Assembly: GCA_947624985.1 (NCBI GenBank)
Contig: CANQMO010000006.1
Location: 42,238-106,237 of the forward strand
Direction: 5' to 3'
DNA from: an uncultured Oscillospiraceae bacterium
GTDB lineage: Bacteria > Bacillota > Clostridia > Oscillospirales > Oscillospiraceae
Length of the DNA: 64,000 nt
In this document: positions 35,867 to 44,759 of the stretch, piece by piece
Position numbering within the stretch: the first letter of the stretch is position 1
How the letters are laid out: every line of letters begins with the position of its first letter
Notes under the pieces: generated by a model
The model's input: the letters and a program-made list of their open reading frames with translations, nothing else
Told to the model about the DNA's origin: nothing
Databases searched by the model: none
Position numbers and translations under genes: made by a program

Positions 35867-36454
35867 TCAGTAGCCCAGCGCCTCGTCCACGACCACCACT
35901 TCCATGCTCCGGCAGCCCATGGGCTTTTTCCACAGCACCACCAGGGCGTTGCAGATCCGGTCGGGACTGGCGCAGTCGTGGCAGACCCCGTCCACGGCGC
36001 AGGGGGTCTTTTTGCCCAGCCGCCTGGCGTTCAGCGGCGCGGCGACGTTGCGGGCCCGGTCCAGGGCCTCCGCCATAGGGCCGGCCAGCTTGTTGCGGCC
36101 CACCACGAAGATGACCCGCTCCTTGCTCATGAGCGTGCCCGCCACCCGGTTGCCCCGGCCGTCGATGTTCAGTATGTAGCCCTCTTGGGAGATGGCGTTG
36201 GCGCTGGTGATGTACACCTGGGCGTTATCGGCCTTTTCCATAGCGTCCGGGCCGGGGGCCGCCTGGTGCCAGTAGACGGTGTTGTCCGCCGTCAGCCGGT
36301 CGTATACGTCCAGTGCCTCCAGCGTCATGCTGCCGCCCATGCCGACGGACTTGCCGTGGAGCGTTTGCACCAGATAGTCCGCCGCGTCCTCCTTCGTGGC
36401 GCAGCGGGTGACGGTGAAGCCGTTTTTTTGCAGGTTTTCAAGGGTCTTTTCCAT
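35867..36454 (-). CDS. LUD-domain protein (DUF162, lactate-utilization type)
   Basis: 195 residues. Stand-alone LUD domain with GKSVGMGGSMTLEALDVYD, ITSANAISQEGYILNIDGRGNRVAG and VIFVVGRNKL. The C-terminal part contains Cys residues (VCHDCASPDRIC) that could bind metal. LUD proteins occur with FeS oxidoreductases for lactate oxidation, but no LldE/LldF partner is present here, so the reaction is unknown. It lies 27 bp downstream of yitT in the topoisomerase operon. Confidence 0.88.
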   Translation of the reverse strand: MEKTLENLQKNGFTVTRCATKEDAADYLVQTLHGKSVGMGGSMTLEALDVYDRLTADNTVYWHQAAPGPDAMEKADNAQVYITSANAISQEGYILNIDGRGNRVAGTLMSKERVIFVVGRNKLAGPMAEALDRARNVAAPLNARRLGKKTPCAVDGVCHDCASPDRICNALVVLWKKPMGCRSMEVVVVDEALGY

Positions 36455-36481
36455 GGAAGGTTCCTCCTGTCGATGGATGTA

Positions 36482-37369
36482 TCAGTCTACTTTTACGATA
36501 TCCTGAAAGTTCTTGCCAAACACCTCGTGGGACTGGGTGACGATGACGAAAGCGTTGGCGTCCATATCCGAGACGATCTTTTTCAGGGCGGGGATCTGGC
36601 TGCGCTTCACGGCGCACAGCACCACGTCCCGCTCCTCGCCGCTGTAGGCCCCCTCGCCCTTGAGCAGGGTGGCGCCCCGGCGGAGCCGGTCCCCGATGGT
36701 CCGGGCGATGTCGTGGGGGTGGACGGTGACGATGTAGCAAATGCTGGAGTTGGCGGTGCCGTACAGCAGCAGATTCACCACCCGGGAGGAGACGAACATG
36801 GTGATGATGGTGTACATGGCCGCGTCGAACCGGCGGAAGATGATGGCGAAGGCCGCCACCACCACCACGTCCAGTACCAGGCCGATGGTGCCCAGCTGGA
36901 TGTAGGCGTACTTGCGCCGCAGGAGCCGGGAGAGGATGTCCGTGCCGCCGCTGGTGCCGCCGGTGGTGAAGATGAGCCCGTAGCCCAGGCCCTTCAAAAG
37001 CCCGCCGTACACCGCCGCCAGCAGGATGTCGTTTGTCAGGGCGATGTGCAAGAGGTTGAAAAGGTCGATGGCCACGCTGGAGCCCACCATGCCGATGAGA
37101 GAGTAGATGATGAACCGCAAACCGAACTTCTTCCAAGCCATGATGAAAAGGGGCACGTTCATCACCATGATCATCACGCCCACAGGCAGGCCCAGCAGCA
37201 GATTCAGTATCTGGGCGATGCCGGTCAGGCCCCCGGACACGATGCTGTTGGGGTAGGTGAAAAAGGAGAAGCTCATCCCCGCGACGGCGCAGCCGATCAG
37301 ATTGACCGCCACGGCCTTCCCGTCCGTTTTCAAAAATCGTTTTACTTTATCCAAAATAATGCCTCGCAC
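36482..37369 (-). CDS. YitT-family membrane protein (DUF161 + DUF2179)
   Basis: 295 residues. Five to six membrane segments in the first 200 residues (GGLTGIAQILNLLLGLPVG), then a cytoplasmic DUF2179 domain (RGATLLKGEGAYSGEERDVVLCAVKR; FVIVTQSHEVFGKNF). Function unsettled. It starts 4 bp after the topoisomerase A-subunit stop, so it is cotranscribed with that pair. Confidence 0.92.
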   Translation of the reverse strand: MRGIILDKVKRFLKTDGKAVAVNLIGCAVAGMSFSFFTYPNSIVSGGLTGIAQILNLLLGLPVGVMIMVMNVPLFIMAWKKFGLRFIIYSLIGMVGSSVAIDLFNLLHIALTNDILLAAVYGGLLKGLGYGLIFTTGGTSGGTDILSRLLRRKYAYIQLGTIGLVLDVVVVAAFAIIFRRFDAAMYTIITMFVSSRVVNLLLYGTANSSICYIVTVHPHDIARTIGDRLRRGATLLKGEGAYSGEERDVVLCAVKRSQIPALKKIVSDMDANAFVIVTQSHEVFGKNFQDIVKVD

Positions 37370-37373
37370 TGCC

Positions 37374-39617
37374 TTACAGGATACTCAGTTGTTCTTCGCC
37401 TCTATCCGCGTCGGTGAGCTTGGCGCCGGCGGCGGGGATGGTGCGGACCCGGTAACGGGACTGGTTCTGGATGGCGGAGTCCGCCAGGAACTGGGCCCGG
37501 ACCACCGGGTGCTTTTTCACGTTCATGACCTGCACGCCCTGGGTGGTGCGGCTGGTCTTGGGAGAGAGCAGCGCGGAGGAGAACACCACGCACCGCCCCT
37601 CGGCGGAGGTGACGGCGATCTCCTGCTCGCCCTCCAGCGGCAGCAGAGCCACCAGAGGGCTCTTGTCGGAATAGGCGCCGGTGAGCCGCTTGCGGTTGGT
37701 CTTGGTGGCGTAGGCGCTAAGGGGCAGGCGGGCGCACTTGCCGTTTTGGAAGAACAGCAGGATGGTGCCGGAATAATCCCCCGCCGGCACCGCCGCAAGG
37801 AGGTTTTCCCCCTGGTCGAAGCCCAGCAGACCGGGCAGATAGTCGCCCAGCGCGCTGGCCTTGGTCTCCTTCACGTCGGCCACCCGCAGCTTGTACGCCT
37901 GCTGCCGGTCCGTGAACAGCAGCAGCTCCGCGGCGTTGGTGCTCTCCCAGTAGGCGCCCAGGCCGTCGTCCTCTTTGTATTTCTGCTCGCCGCTCATGCG
38001 CAGGCTCTGGGGGGTGATCTTCTTGAAATACCCGTGCCGGGACAGGAACAGGTGCACCGGATAGTCCGGCGCGGCGTCGGGACCGTCGTCATACTCCTCG
38101 ATCTCCCGGGCGTAGACGATGCCGGTCCGCCGGGGGGAGGGGTAGTTTTTCATGACGTTTTTCAGCTCGGCCGAGATGATGGCCCGCAGCCGCCGTTTGC
38201 TGGCCAGGGTCTCCTCCAGGTCGGCGATCTGGCGGCCCAGTTCCTCCGTCTCCGCCACCCGCTTGAGGATGTACTCCCGGTTGATGTTGCGCAGACGGAT
38301 CTCCGCCACATACTCGGCCTGGGTCTGGTCGATCCCGAAGCCGATCATCAGGTTGGGCACTACGTCCGCCTCCAGCTCCGTCTCCCGGATGATGGCGATG
38401 GCCCGGTCGATGTCCAGCAAAATGGCCTTCAGACCCTCCAGCAGGTGGAGCTTCTCCTTCTTTTTGGTCATGTCGAAGTATACCCGGCGGCGGACGCACT
38501 CCGTCCGCCAGGCGATCCACTCCGTCAGGATATCTCCCACGCCCAGCACTTGGGGGGAGCCGGCGATGAGGATGTTGAAGTTGCAGGGGTAGTTGTCCTG
38601 TAGGGGGGTGAGCTTATAGAGCTTCGCCATGAGCCGGTCCGGGTCCGTGCCCCGCTTTACGTCGATGGCCAGCTTCAGACCGCCCAGATCCGTCTCGTCG
38701 CGCATGTCGGCGATCTCTTTGATCTTACCCTCTTTGATAAGGTCCCGGCACTTGTCGATGATGGCCTCGGCGGTGGTGGTGTAGGGTATCTCGTATATCT
38801 CGATGATGTGCTCGCTCTCCACATAGCGCCAGCGGGCCCGGACCGGGAAGGAGCCCCGGCCCGTGCGGTATATCTCCGCCATCTGCCCGGGGTCGTAGAC
38901 GATCTCGCCGCCGGTGGGGAAGTCCGGGGCGGGCAGGGTGGAGAGGATCTCGTGGCCCGGGTCTTTGAGAAGCTCGATGGTGGTCTGGCACACCTCCGCC
39001 AGATTGAAGCCGCATATCTGGCTGGCCATGCCCACGGCTATGCCCAGGTTGGCGCTGACCAGCACGTTAGGGAAGGTGGTGGGCAGCAGGGCGGGCTCGG
39101 TGGTGGTGTTATCGTAGTTGGGGACGAAGTCCACCGTGTCCTTGTCGATGTCCCGGAACAGCTCCGCGCAGACGGGGGCCAGCTTGGCCTCGGTGTAGCG
39201 GCTGGCGGCATAGGCCATGTCCCGGCTGTACACCTTGCCGAAATTGCCCTTGGAGTCCACGAAGGGCACGTTCAGGGCCTCGTTGTCGGCGGTGAGCCGG
39301 ACCATGGTCTCATAGATGGCCGCGTCCCCGTGGGGGTTGTAGTGCATGGTCTGGCCCACGATGTTGGCGCTCTTGGTCCGGGCGCCGCTCAAAAGCCCCA
39401 TCTTGTACATGCAGTATAGAAGCTTCCGGTGGCTGGGCTTGAAGCCGTCGATCTCCGGGATGGCCCGGGACACGATCACGCTCATGGCGTAGGGCATGAA
39501 GTTCAGCTCCAGCGTATCGGTGATGGGCTGGTCGATGACCTCGCCCCGCAGGCCCATCACGTTGGGGTCCGCGCCGCGCTTTTTCGGCTGTTGGTCGTTT
39601 TTCGGTTTGCGTGCCAT
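37374..39617 (-). CDS. parC: Type IIA topoisomerase A subunit (ParC/GyrA-like)
   Basis: 747 residues, cleaving and rejoining DNA in the topoisomerase IV/gyrase reaction. The active-site tyrosine is Tyr141 in AASRYTEAK. Other family blocks are IPEIDGFKPSHRKLLY and NPHGDAAIYETMVRL. The C-terminal DNA-wrapping domain is shorter and more divergent than gyrase, and no GyrA box is evident. That favours topoisomerase IV or a clostridial paralogue of it. It starts 11 bp after the B-subunit stop. Confidence 0.88.
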   Translation of the reverse strand: MARKPKNDQQPKKRGADPNVMGLRGEVIDQPITDTLELNFMPYAMSVIVSRAIPEIDGFKPSHRKLLYCMYKMGLLSGARTKSANIVGQTMHYNPHGDAAIYETMVRLTADNEALNVPFVDSKGNFGKVYSRDMAYAASRYTEAKLAPVCAELFRDIDKDTVDFVPNYDNTTTEPALLPTTFPNVLVSANLGIAVGMASQICGFNLAEVCQTTIELLKDPGHEILSTLPAPDFPTGGEIVYDPGQMAEIYRTGRGSFPVRARWRYVESEHIIEIYEIPYTTTAEAIIDKCRDLIKEGKIKEIADMRDETDLGGLKLAIDVKRGTDPDRLMAKLYKLTPLQDNYPCNFNILIAGSPQVLGVGDILTEWIAWRTECVRRRVYFDMTKKKEKLHLLEGLKAILLDIDRAIAIIRETELEADVVPNLMIGFGIDQTQAEYVAEIRLRNINREYILKRVAETEELGRQIADLEETLASKRRLRAIISAELKNVMKNYPSPRRTGIVYAREIEEYDDGPDAAPDYPVHLFLSRHGYFKKITPQSLRMSGEQKYKEDDGLGAYWESTNAAELLLFTDRQQAYKLRVADVKETKASALGDYLPGLLGFDQGENLLAAVPAGDYSGTILLFFQNGKCARLPLSAYATKTNRKRLTGAYSDKSPLVALLPLEGEQEIAVTSAEGRCVVFSSALLSPKTSRTTQGVQVMNVKKHPVVRAQFLADSAIQNQSRYRVRTIPAAGAKLTDADRGEEQLSIL

Positions 39618-39628
39618 GTGTTACCTCT

Positions 39629-41611
39629 TTATGATATATCGGCCAGGTCCAGGTATTTGTAGCCGTCCTGGGCGATGTGCTGCTTCCGGCCCTCCAGGTC
39701 GTTGCCCTCGAACAGCTCAAAGTAATAGGCGGTGCGCTCCGCGTCCTCGGGCATGACCCGGATGAGCCGGCGAGTCTCGGGATTCATGGTGGTCAGCCAC
39801 ATCATTTCCGCCGAGTTTTCCCCCAGGCCCTTGGACCGGTTGACGGTGAAGCGGCTTTTGCCCAGCTCCTCCACGATCCGGTTCTTTTCCCCGTCGGTGT
39901 AGGCGTACCAGGTCTTTTCCCGGCAGGTGATCTCGTAAAGGGGCGACTCGGCGATGTACACATATCCCTCTCGGATGAGAGTGGGGGTCAGCCGCCAGAG
40001 CATGGTCAGGATCAGGGTGCGTATCTGGAAGCCGTCCACGTCCGCGTCGGTGCAGATGACCACCTTGTTCCAGCGCAGGTTGTCCAGATCGAAATTGTTC
40101 AGGTCCTTGCCGTGCTTTTCCACCTCCACGCCGCAGCCCAGCACCTTCAAAAGGTCCGTGATGACGTCGCTTTTGAAGATACGGCCATAGTCGGCCTTCA
40201 GGCAGTTGAGGATCTTGCCCCGCACGGGCATGATACCCTGAAATTCCGCGTCCCGGCCCATCTTGCAGGAGCCCAGAGCGGAGTCGCCCTCCACGATGTA
40301 AAGCTCCCGCCGGGACTGGTCCCGGCTGCGGCAGTCCACGAACTTCTCCACACGGCTGACGATATCCATGGAGCCGGTGAGCTTCTTCTTGATGTTCAGC
40401 CGGGCCCGCTCGGCCTGCTCTCGGCTGCGCTTGTTGATGAGCACCTGCTCGGCCATCCTGTCCGCCTCGGCCTTGTGCTCGATACACCAGATCTCCAGCT
40501 TCTCCTTGAAGAAGTCGGTCATGGCCTCCTGGAGGAACCGGTTGGTGACGGCTTTTTTCGTCTGATTCTCGTAGCTGGTCTGAGTGGAGAAGCAGTTGGT
40601 CACCAGCACCAGACAGTCCTGCACGTCCTGAAAGGATATCTTCGACTCGTTTTTCTGGTACTTGCCGAGCTTCTTGATGTAGGCGTCCACCGCGTACACG
40701 AAGCCCAGCCGGGCGGCCTTGTCCGGGGCGCCGCCGTGCTCCAGCCAGGAGGAGTTGTGGTAGTATTCCAGCAGGCTCACCCGGTTGGAGAAGCAGAAGG
40801 CCGCGGACAGCTTGACCTTGTATTCCGGCTTGTCCGCCCGGTCCCGGCCCCGGCGCTCTGCCTCGATGAACACCGGCGCGGTCAGCGTCTGCTCGCCGGC
40901 GGTCTCCGCCACATAGTCCAGGATACCGTGTTCATAAACGTAGTCCGTGGTCTCGAATCTCGACCCGTGCTGGATACGCAGCCGGAAGGTGACGCCCGCG
41001 TTCACCACCGCCTGCCGGCGGAGGGTCTGGCGGAACCATTCCTCCGGGATGTCCGTATCCGTGAACACGGCCAGGTCCGGCTTCCAGCGGTGGGTGGTGC
41101 CGGTCTTTTTCCGGTCCGCCGGGGCTTTTTTCAGCGCGCCCACGATCTCGCCCTTTTCAAAGCGCAGGTCGTACCGGCTCCCGTCCCGCCAGACCGTCAC
41201 GTCCATGTACTCGGAGGCGTACTGGGTGGCGCAGGCGCCCAGACCGTTCAGCCCCAGGGAGTACTCGTAGCTCTCGCCCTCTTCGTTTTCATACTTGCCG
41301 CCGGCGTACAGCTCGCAGTACACCAGCTCCCAGTTATAGCGGTTCTCCGTGGGGTTCCAGTCCACCGGGCAGCCCCGGCCAAAGTCCTCCACCTGGATGG
41401 ACCGGTCCTCGAACTTGGTGACGGTGATGAGCTCGCCGTACCCCGCCCGGGCCTCGTCGATGGAGTTGGACAATATCTCGAACACGGAGTGCTCGCAGCC
41501 CTCCAGCCCGTCGGAGCCGAAAATGACGCCGGGACGCTTGCGCACCCGGTCCGCCCCCTTGAGCTGGCTGATGGATTCGTTGCCGTAAACTTCCTTTTTC
41601 GCTTTTGCCAT
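39629..41611 (-). CDS. parE: Type IIA topoisomerase B subunit (ParE/GyrB-like)
   Basis: 660 residues. The GHKL ATPase domain has ILSNSIDEARAGYG and DFGRGCPVDW. The transducer and TOPRIM domains show IVEGDSALGSCKMGRD, RGKILNCLKADYGR and CTDADVDGFQIRTL. Several positions differ from standard ParE (for example EGDSALGS instead of EGDSAGGS), suggesting a divergent paralogue. Start chosen at MAKAKKEVYG. First gene of an operon running parE-parC-yitT-LUD-lipoprotein from a strong promoter. Confidence 0.88.
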   Translation of the reverse strand: MAKAKKEVYGNESISQLKGADRVRKRPGVIFGSDGLEGCEHSVFEILSNSIDEARAGYGELITVTKFEDRSIQVEDFGRGCPVDWNPTENRYNWELVYCELYAGGKYENEEGESYEYSLGLNGLGACATQYASEYMDVTVWRDGSRYDLRFEKGEIVGALKKAPADRKKTGTTHRWKPDLAVFTDTDIPEEWFRQTLRRQAVVNAGVTFRLRIQHGSRFETTDYVYEHGILDYVAETAGEQTLTAPVFIEAERRGRDRADKPEYKVKLSAAFCFSNRVSLLEYYHNSSWLEHGGAPDKAARLGFVYAVDAYIKKLGKYQKNESKISFQDVQDCLVLVTNCFSTQTSYENQTKKAVTNRFLQEAMTDFFKEKLEIWCIEHKAEADRMAEQVLINKRSREQAERARLNIKKKLTGSMDIVSRVEKFVDCRSRDQSRRELYIVEGDSALGSCKMGRDAEFQGIMPVRGKILNCLKADYGRIFKSDVITDLLKVLGCGVEVEKHGKDLNNFDLDNLRWNKVVICTDADVDGFQIRTLILTMLWRLTPTLIREGYVYIAESPLYEITCREKTWYAYTDGEKNRIVEELGKSRFTVNRSKGLGENSAEMMWLTTMNPETRRLIRVMPEDAERTAYYFELFEGNDLEGRKQHIAQDGYKYLDLADIS

Positions 41612-41786
41612 GTGTCCCTCGCTTCTATGATATAAACTGCTCGCCAGGAGTGGATCCCGGCGGCAGAAAGTCAAAAGCCTGTTGTTTTGCGGCTTTTGAC
41701 TTTGACGCGCGGGAATGCCGCGCGGCTTCGCCCACCCATACCTACATTTGGTGTTTAAGTGGACATAATTTACCTAGTATAAACAC

Positions 41787-41814
41787 ATTATAGCATATTT
41801 ACCGGGAAAATCAA
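41787..41814 (-). promoter_or_regulatory. Promoter of the topoisomerase operon
   Basis: On the minus strand, TTGATT (41809-41814) and TATAAT (41787-41792) are 16 bp apart. The -10 is extended (TGCTATAAT). Confidence 0.8.
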
Positions 41815-41821
41815 GAAAAGA

Positions 41822-41841
41822 GCGGGGGCAAAGGCCCCCGC
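41822..41841. terminator. Terminator-like hairpin between parE promoter and bofA
   Basis: GCGGGGGC and GCCCCCGC pair around a 4-nt loop. A T-rich tract follows on the minus strand. It may insulate the parE promoter from antisense transcription entering from bofA. Confidence 0.5.
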
Positions 41842-41928
41842 CCAGTGGTATTTGCTTTTCTCTCTGGGGGTAGTATACGTCTAAAAGGGGACGAACACAA
41901 ATACAATTTATGGAAAGGGGGACAGGCG

Positions 41929-42198
41929 ATGATATCCGAACCTTTGCTGAACGCCCTGTTCGTGGCGGCGGGGCTGCTGCTCGTAAAAATGCTGTACGGT
42001 CTGATGGGGCAGGTAAGGTCCTGGCCCGGCCTGGCGGTACTGCACGCCCTGGCGGGTCTGACGCTGCTGGTCACCGCCAATACCCTGGGCGGGCTGATGG
42101 GGCTGGGCGTGGGGCTGAACCGGCTGACCCTGCCGGTGTCGGCGGTGCTTGGCGCCCCGGGCGTGGGGTTGTTGTGGGCGGTAAAGTATCTGCTTTAA
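41929..42198 (+). CDS. bofA: Pro-sigma-K processing inhibitor BofA family protein
   Basis: 89 residues with two to three membrane segments: the N-terminal LLNALFVAAGLLLVKMLYGL and the C-terminal LGAPGVGLLWAVKYLL characteristic of BofA. In Bacillus BofA holds the SpoIVFB protease inactive in the forespore envelope, so its presence supports a spore former. GAAAGGGGG precedes the ATG; the longer track ORF is unsupported. Its 3' end (AVKYLL-stop) is repeated 131 bp downstream. Confidence 0.88.
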   Translation: MISEPLLNALFVAAGLLLVKMLYGLMGQVRSWPGLAVLHALAGLTLLVTANTLGGLMGLGVGLNRLTLPVSAVLGAPGVGLLWAVKYLL

Positions 42199-42329
42199 TG
42201 GGGTCCCCAAAAGGCTCGCCAGCCTTTTGGGGAGAGGAGGAGCATGGGAGCGGGCGGATGCTGCCGGCCTGCCGGCAGCGGAGCTTAGCGAACATTGCAA
42301 CGACGAGGGCTGTGAAGTATCTGTTGTGA
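42199..42329 (+). repeat. Small palindromic insert bounded by a duplicated bofA 3' end
   Basis: Right after the bofA stop lies CCCCAAAAGGCT / AGCCTTTTGGGG (42205-42232, 12-bp stem), then CTGCCGGC / GCCGGCAG (42261-42278). At 42309-42329 a second sequence encodes AVKYLL-stop. It shares AAGTATCTG exactly with the bofA end and differs at synonymous positions. This looks like a miniature repeat inserted at the bofA 3' end; the stem may now act as the bofA terminator. Confidence 0.5.
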
Positions 42330-42427
42330 CCGCCCATTCGTTATCATGATTTACTAAAGGAAAGCGGAAAAGTGCGGCGGGATGTTATCACAATCTCACA
42401 AAATCGCGGGATGCCGCCAAAAGACGG

Positions 42428-42457
42428 TTGACAGAGCCAAACGGGCGGTGTTATGAT
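42428..42457 (+). promoter_or_regulatory. Promoter of the lysine-riboswitch transcript
   Basis: TTGACA (42428-42433) and TATGAT (42452-42457) are separated by 18 bp, about 25 bp before the aptamer. The preceding 100 bp (42330-42427) holds nothing else I recognise. Confidence 0.75.
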
Positions 42458-42479
42458 AGGCGTGCTTGAAAAATGAATC

Positions 42480-42655
42480 GCTTGAACAGAGGCGCGGTTT
42501 TCATCAGTACCCGCTCCCAAGGCCAGACAGCCGGGACCGGGAAAAGGGAACGCCGCCGAAGTGGCGGGAGAGTGTCTGATCTCCCTCCGCTGGGCCGTCG
42601 GAGAATATCCGCCGGACTGTCACAAAGTTTTGTGGAGCGCTGTCATGGCCGATGG
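42480..42655 (+). ncRNA. Lysine riboswitch (L-box)
   Basis: The conserved L-box core elements appear in order: AGAGGCGCGG, an AGTA segment, AAGGGAACGCCGCCGAAGTGGCGGGAGAG, the GGGCCGTCGGAGAATATCCGCCGGACTGTCAC arm, and TGGAGCGCTGTCATGG closing the basal helix. The 5' GGCGC and 3' GAGCGCT segments pair at the base. It binds free lysine, so lysine should shut off downstream genes through the terminator that follows. This points to lysine as the transporter's substrate. Confidence 0.93.
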
Positions 42656-42685
42656 AAAGTCCCTGGGGACTGAACCGAAATTCCG

Positions 42686-42719
42686 TGGATCGCTTGACAA
42701 AGCGGTCCATTTTTCTTTT
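42686..42719 (+). terminator. Riboswitch expression-platform terminator
   Basis: TGGATCGCTT and AAGCGGTCCA pair (one G-U) around GACA, followed by TTTTTCTTTT. It lies 30 bp after the aptamer, as expected for lysine-induced termination. The remaining 220 bp to the transporter start holds a GGCGGG/CCGCC hairpin and no supported gene. Confidence 0.85.
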
Positions 42720-42943
42720 GGGGCATGCCAGTGCGCTGGCCATGCACCCGGACGGCGGGTCTTTTTCCGCCGGGCTTTGTTGGTCTTTCTTGAAATACAC
42801 AAAGTATTCCTGCGAAAGACCGCCTCGCCCGACGAAAAACTTCCTCGCCGCCGGATACATATCCAGCGCCCCGACAAGCCCCTTGGGCCTACGTCCTGAC
42901 CCGCAGCAGAGGACGAAACATTCTGAAAAGGAGAACGAAAACA

Positions 42944-43861
42944 ATGAGAAGACTTACCGCTATGCTGATGGCCCTGTGCCTGGTGCTCAGCCTGAGCGCC
43001 GCCGCGTTCGCTGACGAGGCGCCCGCCGGGGAAGAGGATCTGCTGCCCGCTCCCGACTTTGCCGACGTGGACACCAGCGCCATCCCCGGCCTGGAGGACG
43101 GCGTGTTCACCGTGGGCATGGAGTGCGCCTACGCGCCCTACAACTGGACCCAGATGGACGCCGCCGACGGGGCCGTGCCCATCTCCAATGTGCCCGGCGC
43201 TTACGCCAATGGCTACGACGTGATGATGGCCCAGCGTATCTGCGACGCCTACGGCTGGGAGCTTGAGGTCGTGTCCAGCGCCTGGGAGAGCCTGACCCCG
43301 GCGGTCCAGTCCAAGACCATGGACGCCAACATCGCCGGCCAGTCCATGACCGCCGACCGCATGGCCGAGGTGGACATGGCGGGCCCCTACATCTACGCCA
43401 CTATCGTGTGCCTGACCACCGCCGACAGCGAGTATGCGGACGCCGAGTCCATCGCCGACCTGGCCGGCGGCACCTGCACCAGCCAGTCTGGCACCATCTG
43501 GTATGACACCTGCCTGCCCCAGATCGAGGACGCCGACATCCTGGCCCCCGCCGACACGGCCCCGGCCATGATCATGCAGCTGGAGACCGGCACCGTGGAT
43601 TTCGTCTGCACCGACCTGCCCACCGCGATGGGCGCCGTGGCCAAGAACGACCAGCTGGTCATTCTGAACTTTGAAGGCACCGACGGGGACTTCCAGTTCG
43701 CCGACGAGGCCGAGCGGGCCGAGAACGTGAACATCGGTATCTCCGTGCTCAAGGGCAACACCGAACTGCTGGACGCGATCAACGCCGTTCTGGACGAGTA
43801 CACCGCCGACGACTTCAACCAGCTGATGGACTACGCCATCTCCATCCAGCCTGAGATATAA
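42944..43861 (+). CDS. Amino-acid ABC transporter substrate-binding protein (lysine by riboswitch)
   Basis: 305 residues. The signal peptide ends near AAAFA-DE with no lipobox cysteine. A family 3 solute-binding fold follows (FTVGMECAYAPYNW, GYDVMMAQRICDAYGWELEV, DLAGGTCTSQSGT, MQLETGTVDFVCTDLP). It delivers amino acid to the permease encoded next. The lysine riboswitch upstream argues for lysine or another basic amino acid. AAAAGGAG precedes the ATG. The missing lipid anchor is odd for a Gram-positive importer. Confidence 0.88.
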   Translation: MRRLTAMLMALCLVLSLSAAAFADEAPAGEEDLLPAPDFADVDTSAIPGLEDGVFTVGMECAYAPYNWTQMDAADGAVPISNVPGAYANGYDVMMAQRICDAYGWELEVVSSAWESLTPAVQSKTMDANIAGQSMTADRMAEVDMAGPYIYATIVCLTTADSEYADAESIADLAGGTCTSQSGTIWYDTCLPQIEDADILAPADTAPAMIMQLETGTVDFVCTDLPTAMGAVAKNDQLVILNFEGTDGDFQFADEAERAENVNIGISVLKGNTELLDAINAVLDEYTADDFNQLMDYAISIQPEI

Positions 43862-43882
43862 GGCTGCCGGAGACTGCGCCCC

Positions 43883-44758
43883 ATGAACTTATTTTCCAAG
43901 CTCGTCAACGACGTTTCCCGCCTGTGGGCCAATTATGCCTCCGCCTATCTGGGCGGTATGTGGAGCACCCTGAAGCTGGCGGTGGTCGCCACGGTCATCG
44001 GCGTGCTGATCGGCCTTGTGTGCGGCATATTGAACACCATCCCCTGCGGGAAGAACGACTCCCTGCCCAGGCGGGTGCTGCTGGGCCTGATCCGGTTCGT
44101 CGTGCGGGCCTATGTGGAGATATTCCGGGGCACCCCCATGGTGCTCCAGGCCGTATTCATTTACTACGGCCTGCCCTACTTCTCCAACAACACCCTGCGC
44201 TTTGACGACATCTGGGCGGCGGCCATCCTGATCGTGTCCATCAACACGGGCGCGTACATGGCCGAATCCGTCCGGGGCGGCATCATCTCCGTGGACCCGG
44301 GCCAGACCGAGGGGGCCAAGGCCATTGGCATGACCCATGTGCAGACCATGGTGAACGTGATATTGCCCCAGGCGTTTCGCAACATCATCCCCCAGATCGG
44401 CAACAACTTCATCATCAACATCAAGGATACCTCCGTCATGTTCATCATCGGTTTCACGGAGTTTTTTGCCTTCCACCGGTACATCACCGGCGTGAACAAC
44501 ATGTACTTCCCCTCCGCCACTATCGAGATGATCGGTTACCTGACCATGACGCTGGTCGCCTCGTTCCTGCTGCGGTGGCTGGAAAAACGGCTGGACGGCT
44601 CCGACAACTACGAGCTCGTCAGCGACGACCAGCTGGTCATGGCCGCCGGCACTTACAGCTATCCGGACCGGGGCTCTCCTTTCGACGAGCGGCACAAGCC
44701 GTCCCGGGAAGCGGTGATCCAGGAGGTCAAGTTCGGCCGGAACAGGGGGGAGCGGTGA
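43883..44758 (+). CDS. Amino-acid ABC transporter permease (HisM/GlnP type)
   Basis: 291 residues with about five membrane segments. The EAA loop is [38 protein letters not shown], with the typical RGTPMVLQ segment upstream. A C-terminal extension of about 50 polar residues follows the last helix. It forms a homodimeric channel with the ATPase encoded 1 bp downstream. Confidence 0.93.
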   Translation: MNLFSKLVNDVSRLWANYASAYLGGMWSTLKLAVVATVIGVLIGLVCGILNTIPCGKNDSLPRRVLLGLIRFVVRAYVEIFRGTPMVLQAVFIYYGLPYFSNNTLRFDDIWAAAILIVSINTGAYMAESVRGGIISVDPGQTEGAKAIGMTHVQTMVNVILPQAFRNIIPQIGNNFIINIKDTSVMFIIGFTEFFAFHRYITGVNNMYFPSATIEMIGYLTMTLVASFLLRWLEKRLDGSDNYELVSDDQLVMAAGTYSYPDRGSPFDERHKPSREAVIQEVKFGRNRGER

Positions 44759-44759
44759 C

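Noticed and set aside
41910-42329. 139-aa ORF overlapping bofA in another frame
   Set aside because: It shares only the last AVKYLL residues by passing into the duplicated bofA end; the BofA frame has the family match and ribosome site.
42504-42944. 146-aa minus-strand ORF upstream of the lysine transporter
   Set aside because: Part of it is the antisense of the lysine riboswitch; RNA-level conservation would make it look protein-like in databases.
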